This document shows, piece after piece, positions 27,333 through 36,063 of a DNA stretch of 64,000 nt. The position numbers were made by a program, and so were the translations under genes. The stretch is from Acidobacteriota bacterium (GTDB taxonomy: Bacteria > Acidobacteriota > Terriglobia > Terriglobales > Acidobacteriaceae). How positions within the stretch are numbered: position 1 is the first letter of the stretch; the number at the start of each line of letters is the position of its first letter. Under the pieces are notes generated by a model, which saw nothing but the letters and a program-made list of their open reading frames with translations, searched no databases and was not told the DNA's origin. The stretch spans positions 1-64,000 of the forward strand of contig JACPYL010000025.1 of assembly GCA_016196065.1 (NCBI GenBank), in the 5' to 3' direction.

Positions 27333-28136
27333 ATGCCTGCCTCCCTCGACTCCATCGTATCCGCCACTCGGAAACGTGTTTCCGAAAGCCGGCGAGGTAC
27401 GGACTTGCGAGCTTTGGAGCGAAAAGCAGCAGAACACAAACCCCGAGGCTTCCGCGCACAACTAAGGCGGATGTCGACCGGCAATCCCGCCATCATCGCG
27501 GAACTAAAAAAAGCCTCGCCATCAAAGGGATTGATCCGTGCGGAGTTTCGCCCGTCCGAGTTGGCGTTGCAGTTGGAGCAGGCAGGCGCCGCCGCTCTTT
27601 CGGTGCTAACCGACGAAGAGTTTTTCCAGGGATCGCTGGCTTACCTCGAACAGGCTTCCGCGGCGACCACTCTTCCCTGTCTGCGCAAAGACTTTATGGT
27701 CGATGAGTTTCAGATCCTGGAATCGCGCGCTTATAGTGCCGATGCGATCCTGCTGATTTTGGCTGCGCTGGAGCAGAAAGAAATCATTGCATTCGACCGC
27801 GCTGCGCGGGCCCACGAACTCGATGTGCTGTGCGAAGTCCATGATGAAACTGAGTTGCAGCGAGCGCTGGATGCCGGATGCGACCTGATCGGCGTCAATA
27901 GCCGGGACCTCAAAACGTTTCACGTTGATCTGGCGACCACGTTTCGGCTGGGCGAGAAGGTTCCGTCGGGATGTGTGCGCGTGGCCGAGAGTGGCATTCA
28001 TTCCGGCGCCGACATTGCGCAATTGCGCAACGCGGGATATGACGCTTTCCTGATTGGCGAATCGCTGATGAGAGCAGAGCGTCCGGGAGAAGCCCTCCAA
28101 CAGTTGTTGAACGAAGCAAAAGTAGTAGTGGGTTGA
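27333..28136 (+). CDS. trpC: Indole-3-glycerol phosphate synthase
   Basis: A 267-residue (beta/alpha)8 enzyme that closes the indole ring in tryptophan synthesis. Active-site segments are IAELKKASPSKG, LRKDFMVDEFQI, VLCEVHDETEL, GVNSRDLKTF, VAESGIHSG and FLIGESLMRAE. The N-terminus SIVSATRKRVSE is that of the family, supporting the ATG at 27333. It is the first gene of a co-directional block with trpF, trpB, trpA. There is a repeat in the 50-base gap before trpF. Confidence 0.96.
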   Translation: MPASLDSIVSATRKRVSESRRGTDLRALERKAAEHKPRGFRAQLRRMSTGNPAIIAELKKASPSKGLIRAEFRPSELALQLEQAGAAALSVLTDEEFFQGSLAYLEQASAATTLPCLRKDFMVDEFQILESRAYSADAILLILAALEQKEIIAFDRAARAHELDVLCEVHDETELQRALDAGCDLIGVNSRDLKTFHVDLATTFRLGEKVPSGCVRVAESGIHSGADIAQLRNAGYDAFLIGESLMRAERPGEALQQLLNEAKVVVG

Positions 28137-28146
28137 GCTGAAAGTT

Positions 28147-28180
28147 TCACTAGCCACTGACCACTAGCCACTGACCACTG
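28147..28180. repeat. Tandem repeat, family C (TAGCCACTGACCAC units)
   Basis: Two exact copies of TAGCCACTGACCAC lie back to back in the trpC-trpF gap. The inverted counterpart of this family is present at 37827-37889. Confidence 0.65.
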
Positions 28181-28186
28181 TTTCTT

Positions 28187-28972
28187 ATGACTTGGATCAA
28201 GATCTGCGGGAACACGAACGCTGAGGACGCGCAGGCTGCCGTGCAGGCGGGCGCGAACGCTCTGGGATTTGTGTTCTACGACAAGAGCAAGCGTTTCGTA
28301 AGCGTAGATACAGTCAAGTCGATCGTCGCCGAACTCCCGCTGAAGGTGGAAAAGATTGGCGTGTTCGTGAATGAGACTGTTGAGGGTATTCAGAAGATCG
28401 TGTCCGAAACCGGTCTCACGGCAGTACAGCTGCATGGCGATGAAGATGCCGAATTCTCGCGTGCCCTTTTTCGCGCCCTGTCGAAAGATTTGCGGAGGCC
28501 GATTATTTTTCGGACTTGTGCGGCGCACATCTTCGATAAGCCAGCGGATCAGAGTGTCGGATGGGATCCGGTAACGAGTGGATTGGTCGAGCCCGACGAA
28601 GCGTACAAGGGCAAGCGCGTCCAAAAAATTCATGTCGCACAGAACGGCGATCTTTTTCTCGAAACGCATGGATTTCGTCCCGGTATTATCACGGGAGTGT
28701 TGCTCGATTCTTCCAATTCCAACCAGCGGGGCGGCACCGGACAGGCTTTCGATTGGGAGCGGGTGCAACCGTGGGCAGGAATCATCAACAGCATCAGTAA
28801 GTTGATCGTGGCCGGCGGACTGCACGCGGGCAACGTGCAGGAGGCGATTCACATTCTCCATCCGTGGGGCGTGGACGTTTCGACGGGCGTAGAAAGTGCG
28901 CCGGGGAAAAAAGACCGGAACAAGATCCGTGCATTTGTAGAAGCCGTGCGCGCGGCAGATGAGAGCGACTGA
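28187..28972 (+). CDS. trpF: Phosphoribosylanthranilate isomerase, long form
   Basis: Isomerises PRA in tryptophan biosynthesis. Catalytic Cys in IKICGN at the N-terminus, [27 protein letters not shown] with the catalytic Asp, [12 protein letters not shown] and [10 protein letters not shown]. At 261 residues it is about 55 longer than the usual 200-210. The extra sequence lies roughly at residues 105-160, between the ribosyl-phosphate half and the LLDSS strand (around [20 protein letters not shown]). Its ends are ordinary coding DNA in frame. Start: ATG at 28187. trpB starts 2 bases after the stop. Confidence 0.93.
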   Translation: MTWIKICGNTNAEDAQAAVQAGANALGFVFYDKSKRFVSVDTVKSIVAELPLKVEKIGVFVNETVEGIQKIVSETGLTAVQLHGDEDAEFSRALFRALSKDLRRPIIFRTCAAHIFDKPADQSVGWDPVTSGLVEPDEAYKGKRVQKIHVAQNGDLFLETHGFRPGIITGVLLDSSNSNQRGGTGQAFDWERVQPWAGIINSISKLIVAGGLHAGNVQEAIHILHPWGVDVSTGVESAPGKKDRNKIRAFVEAVRAADESD

Positions 28973-28974
28973 CT

Positions 28975-30207
28975 ATGGCAACCGCTAGCGTCACACGACA
29001 AGCAGCACGAAAGTCCGTCAAAAAGCCTGCGTTAACTGCGGGACGGTTTGGCGTTTACGGCGGACGCTACGTGCCCGAAACGCTAATGGCCGCGCTCGAA
29101 GAACTGGAACTCGAGTATGAGAAGGCCAAGAAGGATCGCAAGTTTCAGCAGCGCCTCGACTACCTTCTCAAACAGTTTGCGGGACGGCCAACGCCGCTGT
29201 TCTATGCCGAGCGACTCACAAAGAAACTGGGCGGCGCGAAGATTTATTTGAAACGCGAAGACCTGCTCCACACCGGCGCGCACAAAATCAACAACTGCAT
29301 CGGCCAGGCATTGCTGGTCGAGCGTATGGGCAAGCATCGCGTGATCGCGGAAACCGGCGCTGGACAGCACGGAGTCGCCACGGCCACCGTGTGCGCTCTG
29401 CTGGGATTCGAGTGCGTCGTATACATGGGCACCGAGGACATGCGGCGCCAGGAATTGAACGTCTTCCGGATGCGCTTGCTGGGGGCCGAGGTTCGTGGCG
29501 TCGATTCGGGATCGCGCACGCTGAAAGACGCAATCAATGAAGCGATGCGCGATTGGGTCACCAACGTCCGCACCACGCACTATCTTCTCGGCAGCGTTCT
29601 GGGTGCGCATCCGTATCCGACGATGGTTCGGGACTTTCACCGCGTCATCGGACGCGAAGCGCGGAAGCAGATTCTCAAAGCAGAAGGTAGATTGCCCAAC
29701 GCAATCATCGCTTGTGTGGGCGGCGGATCGAATTCCATTGGAATTTTCTACGACTTCCTGAAAGACAAGAAAGTTCAGTTGATCGGCGTGGAAGCGGGCG
29801 GACGCGGCAATGCGCTGGGCGAGCACGCGGCCCGGTTTCACGGTGGATCACCTGGGGTATTGCAGGGAACGTTCTCTTACGTGCTGCAAGACAAAGCGGG
29901 GCAGATTTCATTGACTCACTCGGTTTCGGCGGGGCTCGATTATCCTTCGATTGGGCCAGAACATGCGATGCTCAAGGACTCTGGCCGCGCAGAATATGTG
30001 TCGGCTTCGGACACGGAAGCTTTGAAGGCAACTACTGTTTTGGCGCGAACCGAAGGAATTATCCCGGCACTGGAATCGGCACACGCGGTGGCCGAAGCAA
30101 TCAAGCGCGCGCCGAAAATGAAAAAGTCCGAAATTCTGATCGTGAATGTTTCGGGACGAGGCGATAAGGATGTCGGGATCATGCGCGAGAACTTGAAGCT
30201 GGACTGA
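28975..30207 (+). CDS. trpB: Tryptophan synthase beta chain
   Basis: A 410-residue PLP enzyme that joins indole and serine. K104 in HTGAHKINN is the PLP lysine; GGSNSIGIF binds the phosphate. Other family segments are [22 protein letters not shown] and NVSGRGDKD. The N-terminal [10 protein letters not shown] extension is short and basic. It follows trpF by two bases and precedes trpA by 32. The C-terminus fits the classical TrpB1 type. Confidence 0.97.
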   Translation: MATASVTRQAARKSVKKPALTAGRFGVYGGRYVPETLMAALEELELEYEKAKKDRKFQQRLDYLLKQFAGRPTPLFYAERLTKKLGGAKIYLKREDLLHTGAHKINNCIGQALLVERMGKHRVIAETGAGQHGVATATVCALLGFECVVYMGTEDMRRQELNVFRMRLLGAEVRGVDSGSRTLKDAINEAMRDWVTNVRTTHYLLGSVLGAHPYPTMVRDFHRVIGREARKQILKAEGRLPNAIIACVGGGSNSIGIFYDFLKDKKVQLIGVEAGGRGNALGEHAARFHGGSPGVLQGTFSYVLQDKAGQISLTHSVSAGLDYPSIGPEHAMLKDSGRAEYVSASDTEALKATTVLARTEGIIPALESAHAVAEAIKRAPKMKKSEILIVNVSGRGDKDVGIMRENLKLD

Positions 30208-30239
30208 GAGATCTGTAACTGTAAATCACCAATTTTTCC

Positions 30240-31007
30240 ATGCCCTTTCATTTTGAAAATAAACCGACTCTCGTCGCCTACGTAACCTGCGGCGACCCCA
30301 ACCTCGCAACCACGCGCGAGATCATCATCGCGGCTATTGAGGCGGGAGCGGGGATTATCGAGTTAGGTGTGCCGTTCAGCGACCCGCTGGCCGACGGGCC
30401 CGTAATTCAACGAGCCAGCGAGCGAGCGTTGAAGCATGGGACCTCTCTTGAACAAGTATTGAAACTGGCAGCGGAAATCCGCGAACATTCGCAGTCGGTC
30501 GGCCTGATTATCTTTTCGTACCTCAATCCGATCCTGCAGATGGGAATCGCGAAGTTCTGCAAAATCGCGCGGCATGCGGGCCTGGACGGCGTGTTGATCA
30601 CGGACCTTCCGGTCGAAGAATCAGCAGGATATCTTCGTGAAGCGCGTTCTAACGATCTCGCGACGATCTTCCTGGTGGCTCCCACCAGCACCGACGTGCG
30701 CCTGAAACAGATTGCGGCAGTCTCCACGGGCTTTGTTTATGCGGTCTCCCGCACGGGAGTCACGGGGGCACGCCAGCAGTTGCCGGAAGATGCGAATGGA
30801 CTGGTGAAGCGGTTGCGACGATTTACGAAATTGCCGGTGGCAGTCGGCTTCGGAATTTCGACGCCGGAACAGTTCGCCGCCGTAGGCAAATATGCCGAGG
30901 GAGCAGTCATTGGCAGCGCGATTGTGCAAATAATCGAACGAAATCCCGGACGGGAAGCCGTGTCTGTGGCAGAATTTGTAGGTTCGCTCGCAGCTCGCAG
31001 CTCGTAG
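30240..31007 (+). CDS. trpA: Tryptophan synthase alpha chain
   Basis: A 255-residue alpha subunit that releases indole from indole-glycerol phosphate. Catalytic residues E41 (GIIELGVPFSDP) and D52 (LADGPVIQRA) are both present. Other landmarks: YLNPILQMG, GVLITDLPVEE, YAVSRTGVTGARQQ, VGFGISTPEQ. The final codons (AARSS) lie in a copy of the AGCTCGCAGCTCG repeat family, so the extreme C-terminus looks like a repeat insertion into the gene end. Confidence 0.95.
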   Translation: MPFHFENKPTLVAYVTCGDPNLATTREIIIAAIEAGAGIIELGVPFSDPLADGPVIQRASERALKHGTSLEQVLKLAAEIREHSQSVGLIIFSYLNPILQMGIAKFCKIARHAGLDGVLITDLPVEESAGYLREARSNDLATIFLVAPTSTDVRLKQIAAVSTGFVYAVSRTGVTGARQQLPEDANGLVKRLRRFTKLPVAVGFGISTPEQFAAVGKYAEGAVIGSAIVQIIERNPGREAVSVAEFVGSLAARSS

Positions 31008-31018
31008 CCCGCAGCTCC
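30985..31018. repeat. Tandem repeat, family E (GCTCGCAGCTCG units), overlaps trpA end
   Basis: GCTCGCAGCTCGCAGCTCG and GTAGCCCGCAGCTC follow in direct order. The trpA stop codon lies inside it, and the chorismate mutase start follows directly. Confidence 0.6.
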
Positions 31019-31019
31019 T

Positions 31020-31340
31020 ATGGACATTTCTGACTGGCGCAAGAAAATCGACGAACTCGACCAGAAACTGGTGGAACTGCTCAACCAGCGCGCCAGTGCG
31101 GCGATCGGCATCGGGAGACTGAAGCGTAATACCAATCTGCCCATATACGAGCCACAACGTGAGCGCGAAGTGATTGCCCACGTGCAGAAGGTCAATGCCG
31201 GACCGCTGGGCAGCCGCGACCTGGAGCAGATTTACGAACGCATCATGGATGTCATGCGCACCATTCAGAAACACGAATTCGTCCCGGATGCCGATCCCAA
31301 ACCGCATGGCACGGAGATTGATTCGCAGACGAACGACTAG
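31020..31340 (+). CDS. aroQ: Chorismate mutase, AroQ type, monofunctional
   Basis: A 106-residue all-helical enzyme converting chorismate to prephenate. Family features: WRKKIDELDQKLVELLNQR with the active-site Arg, RLKRNTNLPIYEPQRE and LEQIYERIMDVMR with the catalytic Gln/Glu region. The length fits the stand-alone AroQ class, although fused forms are common. It sits between trpA and DAHP synthase, bridging the tryptophan genes to the Phe/Tyr branch; no pheA (prephenate dehydratase) is seen. Confidence 0.9.
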   Translation: MDISDWRKKIDELDQKLVELLNQRASAAIGIGRLKRNTNLPIYEPQREREVIAHVQKVNAGPLGSRDLEQIYERIMDVMRTIQKHEFVPDADPKPHGTEIDSQTND

Positions 31341-31371
31341 CGTGAAAATACGCACTTTGGAAATCTTATGA

Positions 31372-31396
31372 ATTGTCATCCTGAGCAGAGCCAGAG
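31372..31396. repeat. Partial copy of repeat family F
   Basis: AATTGTCATCCTGAGCAGAG resembles one arm of the family seen at 44740 and 47714, without an inverted partner nearby. It is in the aroQ-aroF gap. Confidence 0.4.
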
Positions 31397-31456
31397 TCCT
31401 GTTGGCCGCCGCCACAATTCACTCCCGGCGAGCCGCCAATCAATACGGGGACAAGC

Positions 31457-32476
31457 ATGATCGTCGCAATGCAGGAAGCGTCCTCCGAAGACCTGATCCA
31501 GCAAGTCATCGATCAACTGGTCCGGATGGGCTTTGAAGTTCATCGCTCCACGGGCGCCCGGCAGACTGTGCTCGGTGGCGTTGGCGCGCCGCATGATTTC
31601 GATATCCGCGAAATCGAGATGATGCCAGGAGTGCAGGAAGTTCATCGCATCTCTGCTCCCTACAAACTTGCAGGACGGAATTTCCGTCCCGAAGGCACAA
31701 TCGTAAAATTTTCCAACGGCGTTGAGATCGGCGGACCCAAAGTCGTCGTCATGGCGGGCCCGTGCTCGGTCGAGTCGCGCGAGCAACTCTTTGCGGTATC
31801 GGAACAGATTGCGAAAGCCGGAGCACTCGCGCTCCGTGGGGGCGCATACAAGCCGCGCTCGTCTCCGTATTCGTTTCAAGGGATGGGCGTGGAAGCACTG
31901 AAATTGCTACGTGAAGCGGGGGATCGGTTCAACCTGCTGGTGATCAGCGAGGTGATGGAGATTTCGCAGATTCCGATCATGCTGCCCTACGTGGATATCT
32001 TCCAGGTGGGCGCGCGCAACATGCAGAATTTCAATTTACTGCGCGAACTCGGAAAAGTGCGCAAGCCCGTCTTGCTCAAGCGCGGCATCGCCGCCACTCT
32101 GGAAGAACTCCTGCTATCCGCGGAATATTTGCTCTCCGGCGGGAACTACGAAATCATTTTGTGCGAACGCGGCATTCGCACGTTTGAGACTTACACGCGC
32201 AACACGATGGATATTTCTGCCATTCCGATCATTCACAAGCTGTCGCACTTGCCCATGGCTGCCGATCCATCCCACGGCACCGGACGGCGCGACAAAGTCG
32301 CGCCCATGGCACTGGCGTCGGTCGCTGCGGGTTCCGATGCGCTGTTGATTGAAGTCCATCATCAGCCGGACAAGGCGCTCTCCGACGGCGCGCAGTCTCT
32401 TTATCCGGAACAGTTCGCGAAACTCATGGACCAGCTCCGCATGATCGCGCCGGCAGTCGGCCGCGAAATCGCTTAA
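31457..32476 (+). CDS. aroF: 3-deoxy-7-phosphoheptulonate (DAHP) synthase with N-terminal regulatory domain
   Basis: A 339-residue AroA-I-beta type enzyme, the first step of the shikimate pathway, closely matching the Thermotoga form in arrangement. An N-terminal ferredoxin-like domain (about 1-75) is the one through which Tyr or Phe inhibit the enzyme in related proteins. Catalytic segments: MAGPCSVESREQ, RGGAYKPRSSPYSFQG, QVGARNMQNF, LKRGIAAT, ILCERGIRTFE, DPSHGTGRRD. Ribosome site GGGGAC upstream. A fragment of repeat family F (TTGTCATCCTGAGC) lies in the gap before it. Confidence 0.94.
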   Translation: MIVAMQEASSEDLIQQVIDQLVRMGFEVHRSTGARQTVLGGVGAPHDFDIREIEMMPGVQEVHRISAPYKLAGRNFRPEGTIVKFSNGVEIGGPKVVVMAGPCSVESREQLFAVSEQIAKAGALALRGGAYKPRSSPYSFQGMGVEALKLLREAGDRFNLLVISEVMEISQIPIMLPYVDIFQVGARNMQNFNLLRELGKVRKPVLLKRGIAATLEELLLSAEYLLSGGNYEIILCERGIRTFETYTRNTMDISAIPIIHKLSHLPMAADPSHGTGRRDKVAPMALASVAAGSDALLIEVHHQPDKALSDGAQSLYPEQFAKLMDQLRMIAPAVGREIA

Positions 32477-32480
32477 ACAG

Positions 32481-32548
32481 CGTCGCTAGTCGTTGGTCGC
32501 TGGCGAATGGCACAAAGCGAACGACTAACGACGATGGGCTAACGACGG
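32481..32548. repeat. Imperfect inverted repeat, family B, between aroF and tyrA
   Basis: The left side carries GTCGCTAGTCGTTGGTCGC; the right side carries AACGACTAACGACG twice in inverted sense. The repeat fills the gap just upstream of the tyrA start and could form a hairpin. Confidence 0.6.
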
Positions 32549-32554
32549 TTCACC

Positions 32555-33427
32555 ATGGTCTTCAAACAAGTCACCATCATCGGAACCGGGCTGATCGGCG
32601 GATCGTTCGGCTTGGCGCTCAAAAAGCGGCGCTTGGTCAGCCGGGTAATCGGTTGCGATCGCGCTCCGGTGCTGGAGCGCGCGAAAGACCGTGGCGCAAT
32701 CGACGCCGGCACTGCGAATCCCGTCGATGCGGTGCGGGGCAGCGACCTCGTCGTCCTGGCTACACCGGTGATGGCGATCCTCGACCACATTGACCGCCTC
32801 GGGCCCGCGCTCCCTTCGCGTACGCTCGTCACCGACGTTGGCAGCACCAAACTAGAAGTTGCGATGCGCGCATCGAAGTCGTTTGGGAAATCGGCTGGGC
32901 AACGTTTCCTGGGTGGGCATCCGATGGCTGGAAAAGAACAAGCAGGCGTGGATTTTGCCGACGCTGATCTTTTCGAAGGCGCCGCCTGGCTATTCACGCC
33001 TCTGCCTCGTCAGAACGTTCATGCCGGATTGAGCGGCGAATTCTTGCACTGCGTCGAAAAGCTGGGCGCAAAGGTGGCCCTGCTTGATCCTGCGGTTCAC
33101 GATCGCTTCTGTGCTTGGATCAGCCATCTGCCGCAAATGATTTCGACCGCCGTCGCCGCCACGCTGGTCGATGAATTCGGCGCCGATGCGCCTCTGCTCG
33201 ATATCGGCGGACGAGCCCTGCGCGAATTGACGCGGATTTCCGGCAGTCCTTACTCGATGTGGCGCGATATCGCGATCACAAATAAAGCGAATCTGGGAGA
33301 CGCGCTGCTGAAGATCGAACAACGGCTAGCGCACATCCGGGAGAACCTGGGCACGAAACAACTGGCCGAAGAATTCGAGCGGGCACACCAGTTGAGGAAG
33401 ACTCCAACAAAGCGGTTGAAAAAGTAG
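32555..33427 (+). CDS. tyrA: Prephenate dehydrogenase
   Basis: A 290-residue NAD-dependent enzyme that makes 4-hydroxyphenylpyruvate from prephenate. Rossmann motif IIGTGLIGGSFG at the N-terminus, LGGHPMAGKEQAG, and the helical domain with ISHLPQM and ALRELTRISGSP. There is no C-terminal ACT domain, so feedback control must be elsewhere. Start ATG at 32555. Confidence 0.94.
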   Translation: MVFKQVTIIGTGLIGGSFGLALKKRRLVSRVIGCDRAPVLERAKDRGAIDAGTANPVDAVRGSDLVVLATPVMAILDHIDRLGPALPSRTLVTDVGSTKLEVAMRASKSFGKSAGQRFLGGHPMAGKEQAGVDFADADLFEGAAWLFTPLPRQNVHAGLSGEFLHCVEKLGAKVALLDPAVHDRFCAWISHLPQMISTAVAATLVDEFGADAPLLDIGGRALRELTRISGSPYSMWRDIAITNKANLGDALLKIEQRLAHIRENLGTKQLAEEFERAHQLRKTPTKRLKK

Positions 33428-33506
33428 AAAATCAGATTGTAGATATTCTTCATTCTGACTTCTCACTTCTGCAATATATTTCTGCTTCCGATAGAATTTC
33501 TCTGCC

Positions 33507-34202
33507 ATGAACAAGGTCGTCGTCAGCGCCGAAGAAGCGATCAAGGACGTGTTCGACGGAGCCAGCATCCTGATTGGCGGATTCGGCCTGTGCGGGATGC
33601 CGGAGAATCTGATCCGCGCTCTCGCTCAGAAGGGCACGAAGAATCTGACCACCATCAGCAACAACGCCGGTGTGGACGGCCTGGGCGTGGGGTTGCTCCT
33701 TGCCAATGGACAGATTCGCCGCCATATCGGAACCTACGTTGGCGAGAACAAGTTGCTCGAGAAAATGGTATTGGCTGGCACTGTGCAACTCGACCTGGTG
33801 CCGCAGGGGACTTTTTCCGAGCGTATTCGCGCGGGTGGCGCGGGGATTCCCGCATTCTTTACTCCGACGGGAGTCGGCACGGTGGTCGCCGAGGGCAAAG
33901 AAGCGCGCGAGTTCGATGGACGTTCCTACATCATGGAACGCGCTCTGAAAGCTGACTTCGCGTTTATCAAGGCCTGGAAGGGCGATCGGTGGGGCAATCT
34001 CACCTATCGCAAGACGGCGCGGAATTTCAATCCCATGATGGCCACCGCCGCCAAAGTAACGATTGCGGAAGTGGAACATCTGGTCGAACCGGGAGAACTC
34101 GATCCCGACCTCGTGCATACTCCCAGCGTGTTCGTGAAGAGAATCTTTCAGGGTGCGGTGTTTGAGAAGAGGATTGAGAAGAGAATGGTGAGGAAAGGGT
34201 GA
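33507..34202 (+). CDS. scoA: 3-oxoacid CoA-transferase subunit A
   Basis: A 231-residue alpha subunit: GGFGLCGMPENLIRAL, ISNNAGVDGLG, GTFSERIRAGGAGIPAFFTPTGVGT. It transfers CoA between succinyl-CoA and acetoacetate or related acids, together with the next gene. A TAGAAT ends 9 bases before the ATG, so a nearly leaderless transcript is possible. The last 15 residues (FEKRIEKRMVRKG) are basic and precede the repeat-filled gap. Confidence 0.93.
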   Translation: MNKVVVSAEEAIKDVFDGASILIGGFGLCGMPENLIRALAQKGTKNLTTISNNAGVDGLGVGLLLANGQIRRHIGTYVGENKLLEKMVLAGTVQLDLVPQGTFSERIRAGGAGIPAFFTPTGVGTVVAEGKEAREFDGRSYIMERALKADFAFIKAWKGDRWGNLTYRKTARNFNPMMATAAKVTIAEVEHLVEPGELDPDLVHTPSVFVKRIFQGAVFEKRIEKRMVRKG

Positions 34203-34205
34203 AGA

Positions 34206-34360
34206 GTCGTCAGTCGCTGGTCGTTCGCTGTTCGTCGTTCGCGGTTCGCTGGAGACCGCGACTGCCCGCCCGGCGCCTTCGCTAACACCCAGAGACGGCA
34301 GACGAATCACGAAAGGGCGAATAGCGAAGGACGAACGACGAGCGACGAACGACCAACGAC
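34206..34360. repeat. Long imperfect inverted repeat, family B, between scoA and scoB
   Basis: Left arm 34206-34248 matches the reverse complement of right arm 34318-34360 at 33 of 43 positions without gaps. Each arm is built from GTCGTTCG-like units. It occupies nearly the whole 179-base gap between genes of one two-subunit enzyme. Confidence 0.75.
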
Positions 34361-34381
34361 ATCCAGGCCAAAGAAGACACC

Positions 34382-35062
34382 ATGTCAGCAGAAATCAAAT
34401 TCAAAGACGCCGACAAGCGCGAACGAATCGTGAAGCGCATTGCTTGCGAATTGCGGGACGGATTCTATGTGAACCTCGGCATCGGCCTTCCCACGCTCAT
34501 TGCCAGCTACGTCCCGGCGGGCATGGATGTTGTCCTGCAGAGCGAGAACGGGATGCTCGGCATTGGACCGTATCCGATCGAGGGTCAGGAAGACGCGGAC
34601 TTGATCAATGCCGGAAAAGAAACGGTCAGCGAGCTTCCCGGCACCGCTTACTTTTCGAGCGCTGATTCTTTCGCGATGATCCGCGGCGGACACGTTGACC
34701 TGAGCGTGCTGGGTGCAATGGAAGTGGATGAGAAAGGCAACCTCGCAAATTGGATGATTCCCGGCAAAATGGTCAAAGGCATGGGTGGCGCGATGGATTT
34801 GGTGGCAGGCGCGCGGCGCGTCATCATTGCCATGGAACACACCACCAAAGACGGCCAGCCGAAAATTCTGAAAACATGCACGTTACCGCTGACGGGTGTG
34901 GGAGTCGTGCACACCATCGTGACGGAGATGGCGTATATCAACGTGACGCCGCAGGGACTGGTGTTGGAGGAAGTCGCGCAGGGCGTATCCGCTGAGGAAG
35001 TTCAGCGTGCGACAGAAGCGCACCTGCGTGTCAGCCCAACTCTCAAGGTCATGCAAGGCTAG
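34382..35062 (+). CDS. scoB: 3-oxoacid CoA-transferase subunit B
   Basis: A 226-residue beta subunit. The catalytic glutamate is E55 in [37 protein letters not shown] and [19 protein letters not shown] are family hallmarks. It completes the enzyme with scoA; the long inverted repeat lies between them. Confidence 0.94.
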   Translation: MSAEIKFKDADKRERIVKRIACELRDGFYVNLGIGLPTLIASYVPAGMDVVLQSENGMLGIGPYPIEGQEDADLINAGKETVSELPGTAYFSSADSFAMIRGGHVDLSVLGAMEVDEKGNLANWMIPGKMVKGMGGAMDLVAGARRVIIAMEHTTKDGQPKILKTCTLPLTGVGVVHTIVTEMAYINVTPQGLVLEEVAQGVSAEEVQRATEAHLRVSPTLKVMQG

Positions 35063-35129
35063 ACACTCCAGACACAATTCCACAGGCCACACGCAGTTTC
35101 AGCTGAAGCGCTGAATGCCGCGTGCAGTC

Positions 35130-35339
35130 CTACGTATGGCGAAGCCGGAAGGGAGCGCTCAGCAATCTCGCCGGGAACATCACTACCGCCCACACCAAGG
35201 CGAGCACTCCGTTGACTGCAATTCCCAACAATCGAAACGGCAGTAGCACGAGCCACACGATCGGATACAAGACCAGCGCCAGGAGCGCCAGCGGCCAGCA
35301 CAGAACGAACAGAAGGCACCAAAGAAGAAACGCGATCAT
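35130..35339 (-). CDS. Small membrane protein, function unknown
   Basis: A 69-residue hydrophobic protein (LLWCLLFVLCWPLALLALVLYPIVWLVLLP in two segments, cut here as a description of the hydrophobic core). The frame is open to 35411, but ATG at 35337-35339 has GGGAG upstream and fits a membrane protein N-terminus. No family recognised. It is antisense-adjacent to the methyltransferase gene. Confidence 0.5.
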   Translation of the reverse strand: MIAFLLWCLLFVLCWPLALLALVLYPIVWLVLLPFRLLGIAVNGVLALVWAVVMFPARLLSAPFRLRHT

Positions 35340-35409
35340 GGCACAATACTCCCTGCTACAGATACGATAGTTGCAGGAAGAAGTTCCCGCAAATGGGTCT
35401 GCCCCCTTC

Positions 35410-36018
35410 ATGAATACTTTCTGGAATGAGCGATACGGACAACCCGGATACGCCTACGGAACACAACCCAATGAATTTCTGGTATCGGTAGCGCAGAAGA
35501 TTCCCGCTGGACGTGTGCTTTGTCTGGCGGAAGGCCAAGGCCGCAATGCGGTTTACCTGGCGAAGTTGGGCTACGAAGTGGTAGCGGTCGATCTCTCCGA
35601 TGTGGGACTCGCCAAAGCTGCGTCCCTCGCTGCGGAGCAGGGAGTCTCTTTACATACGCAAGTTGGAAATCTGGCCAACTTCGAGATCCAGCCCGGCTCG
35701 TGGCAAGGCATTGTGTCCATTTTTGGGCATACGCCGCCAGCTGTGAGAAAGCCTCTCCATCGACGGGTGGTGCAGGGACTTGCACCCGGCGGAGTATTTT
35801 TACTTGAGGCCTACACTCCACGCCAAGTTGAAATCGGGGGCATCGGCGGACCACGCGGTGAGCAGGCCGATATGCTCATGTCACTCTCCGAGTTACGCGC
35901 GGAACTCGAAGGACTCACCTTGATGCATGCAGCAGAATTGGATCGAGACGTGAATGAGGGACAGTTTCATATGGGCACGGGAGCAGTTGTGCAAATCGTC
36001 GGCGTCAAACCGAAATAA
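35410..36018 (+). CDS. Class I SAM-dependent methyltransferase (TehB-like)
   Basis: A 202-residue methyltransferase. N-terminus MNTFWNERYGQPGYAYGTQPNEFL matches the typical start of TehB/thiopurine-type enzymes. Motif I VLCLAEGQGRNAVYLAKLG, motif II VVAVDLS, then GTGAVVQIVGVK at the end. The open frame begins at 35371, but the ATG at 35410 gives the family N-terminus. The substrate is unknown. Confidence 0.82.
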   Translation: MNTFWNERYGQPGYAYGTQPNEFLVSVAQKIPAGRVLCLAEGQGRNAVYLAKLGYEVVAVDLSDVGLAKAASLAAEQGVSLHTQVGNLANFEIQPGSWQGIVSIFGHTPPAVRKPLHRRVVQGLAPGGVFLLEAYTPRQVEIGGIGGPRGEQADMLMSLSELRAELEGLTLMHAAELDRDVNEGQFHMGTGAVVQIVGVKPK

Positions 36019-36063
36019 CTGTTCTTGGAATTTGTGGGTTCGCGCCGCTCCAGTTGGTCTTGT

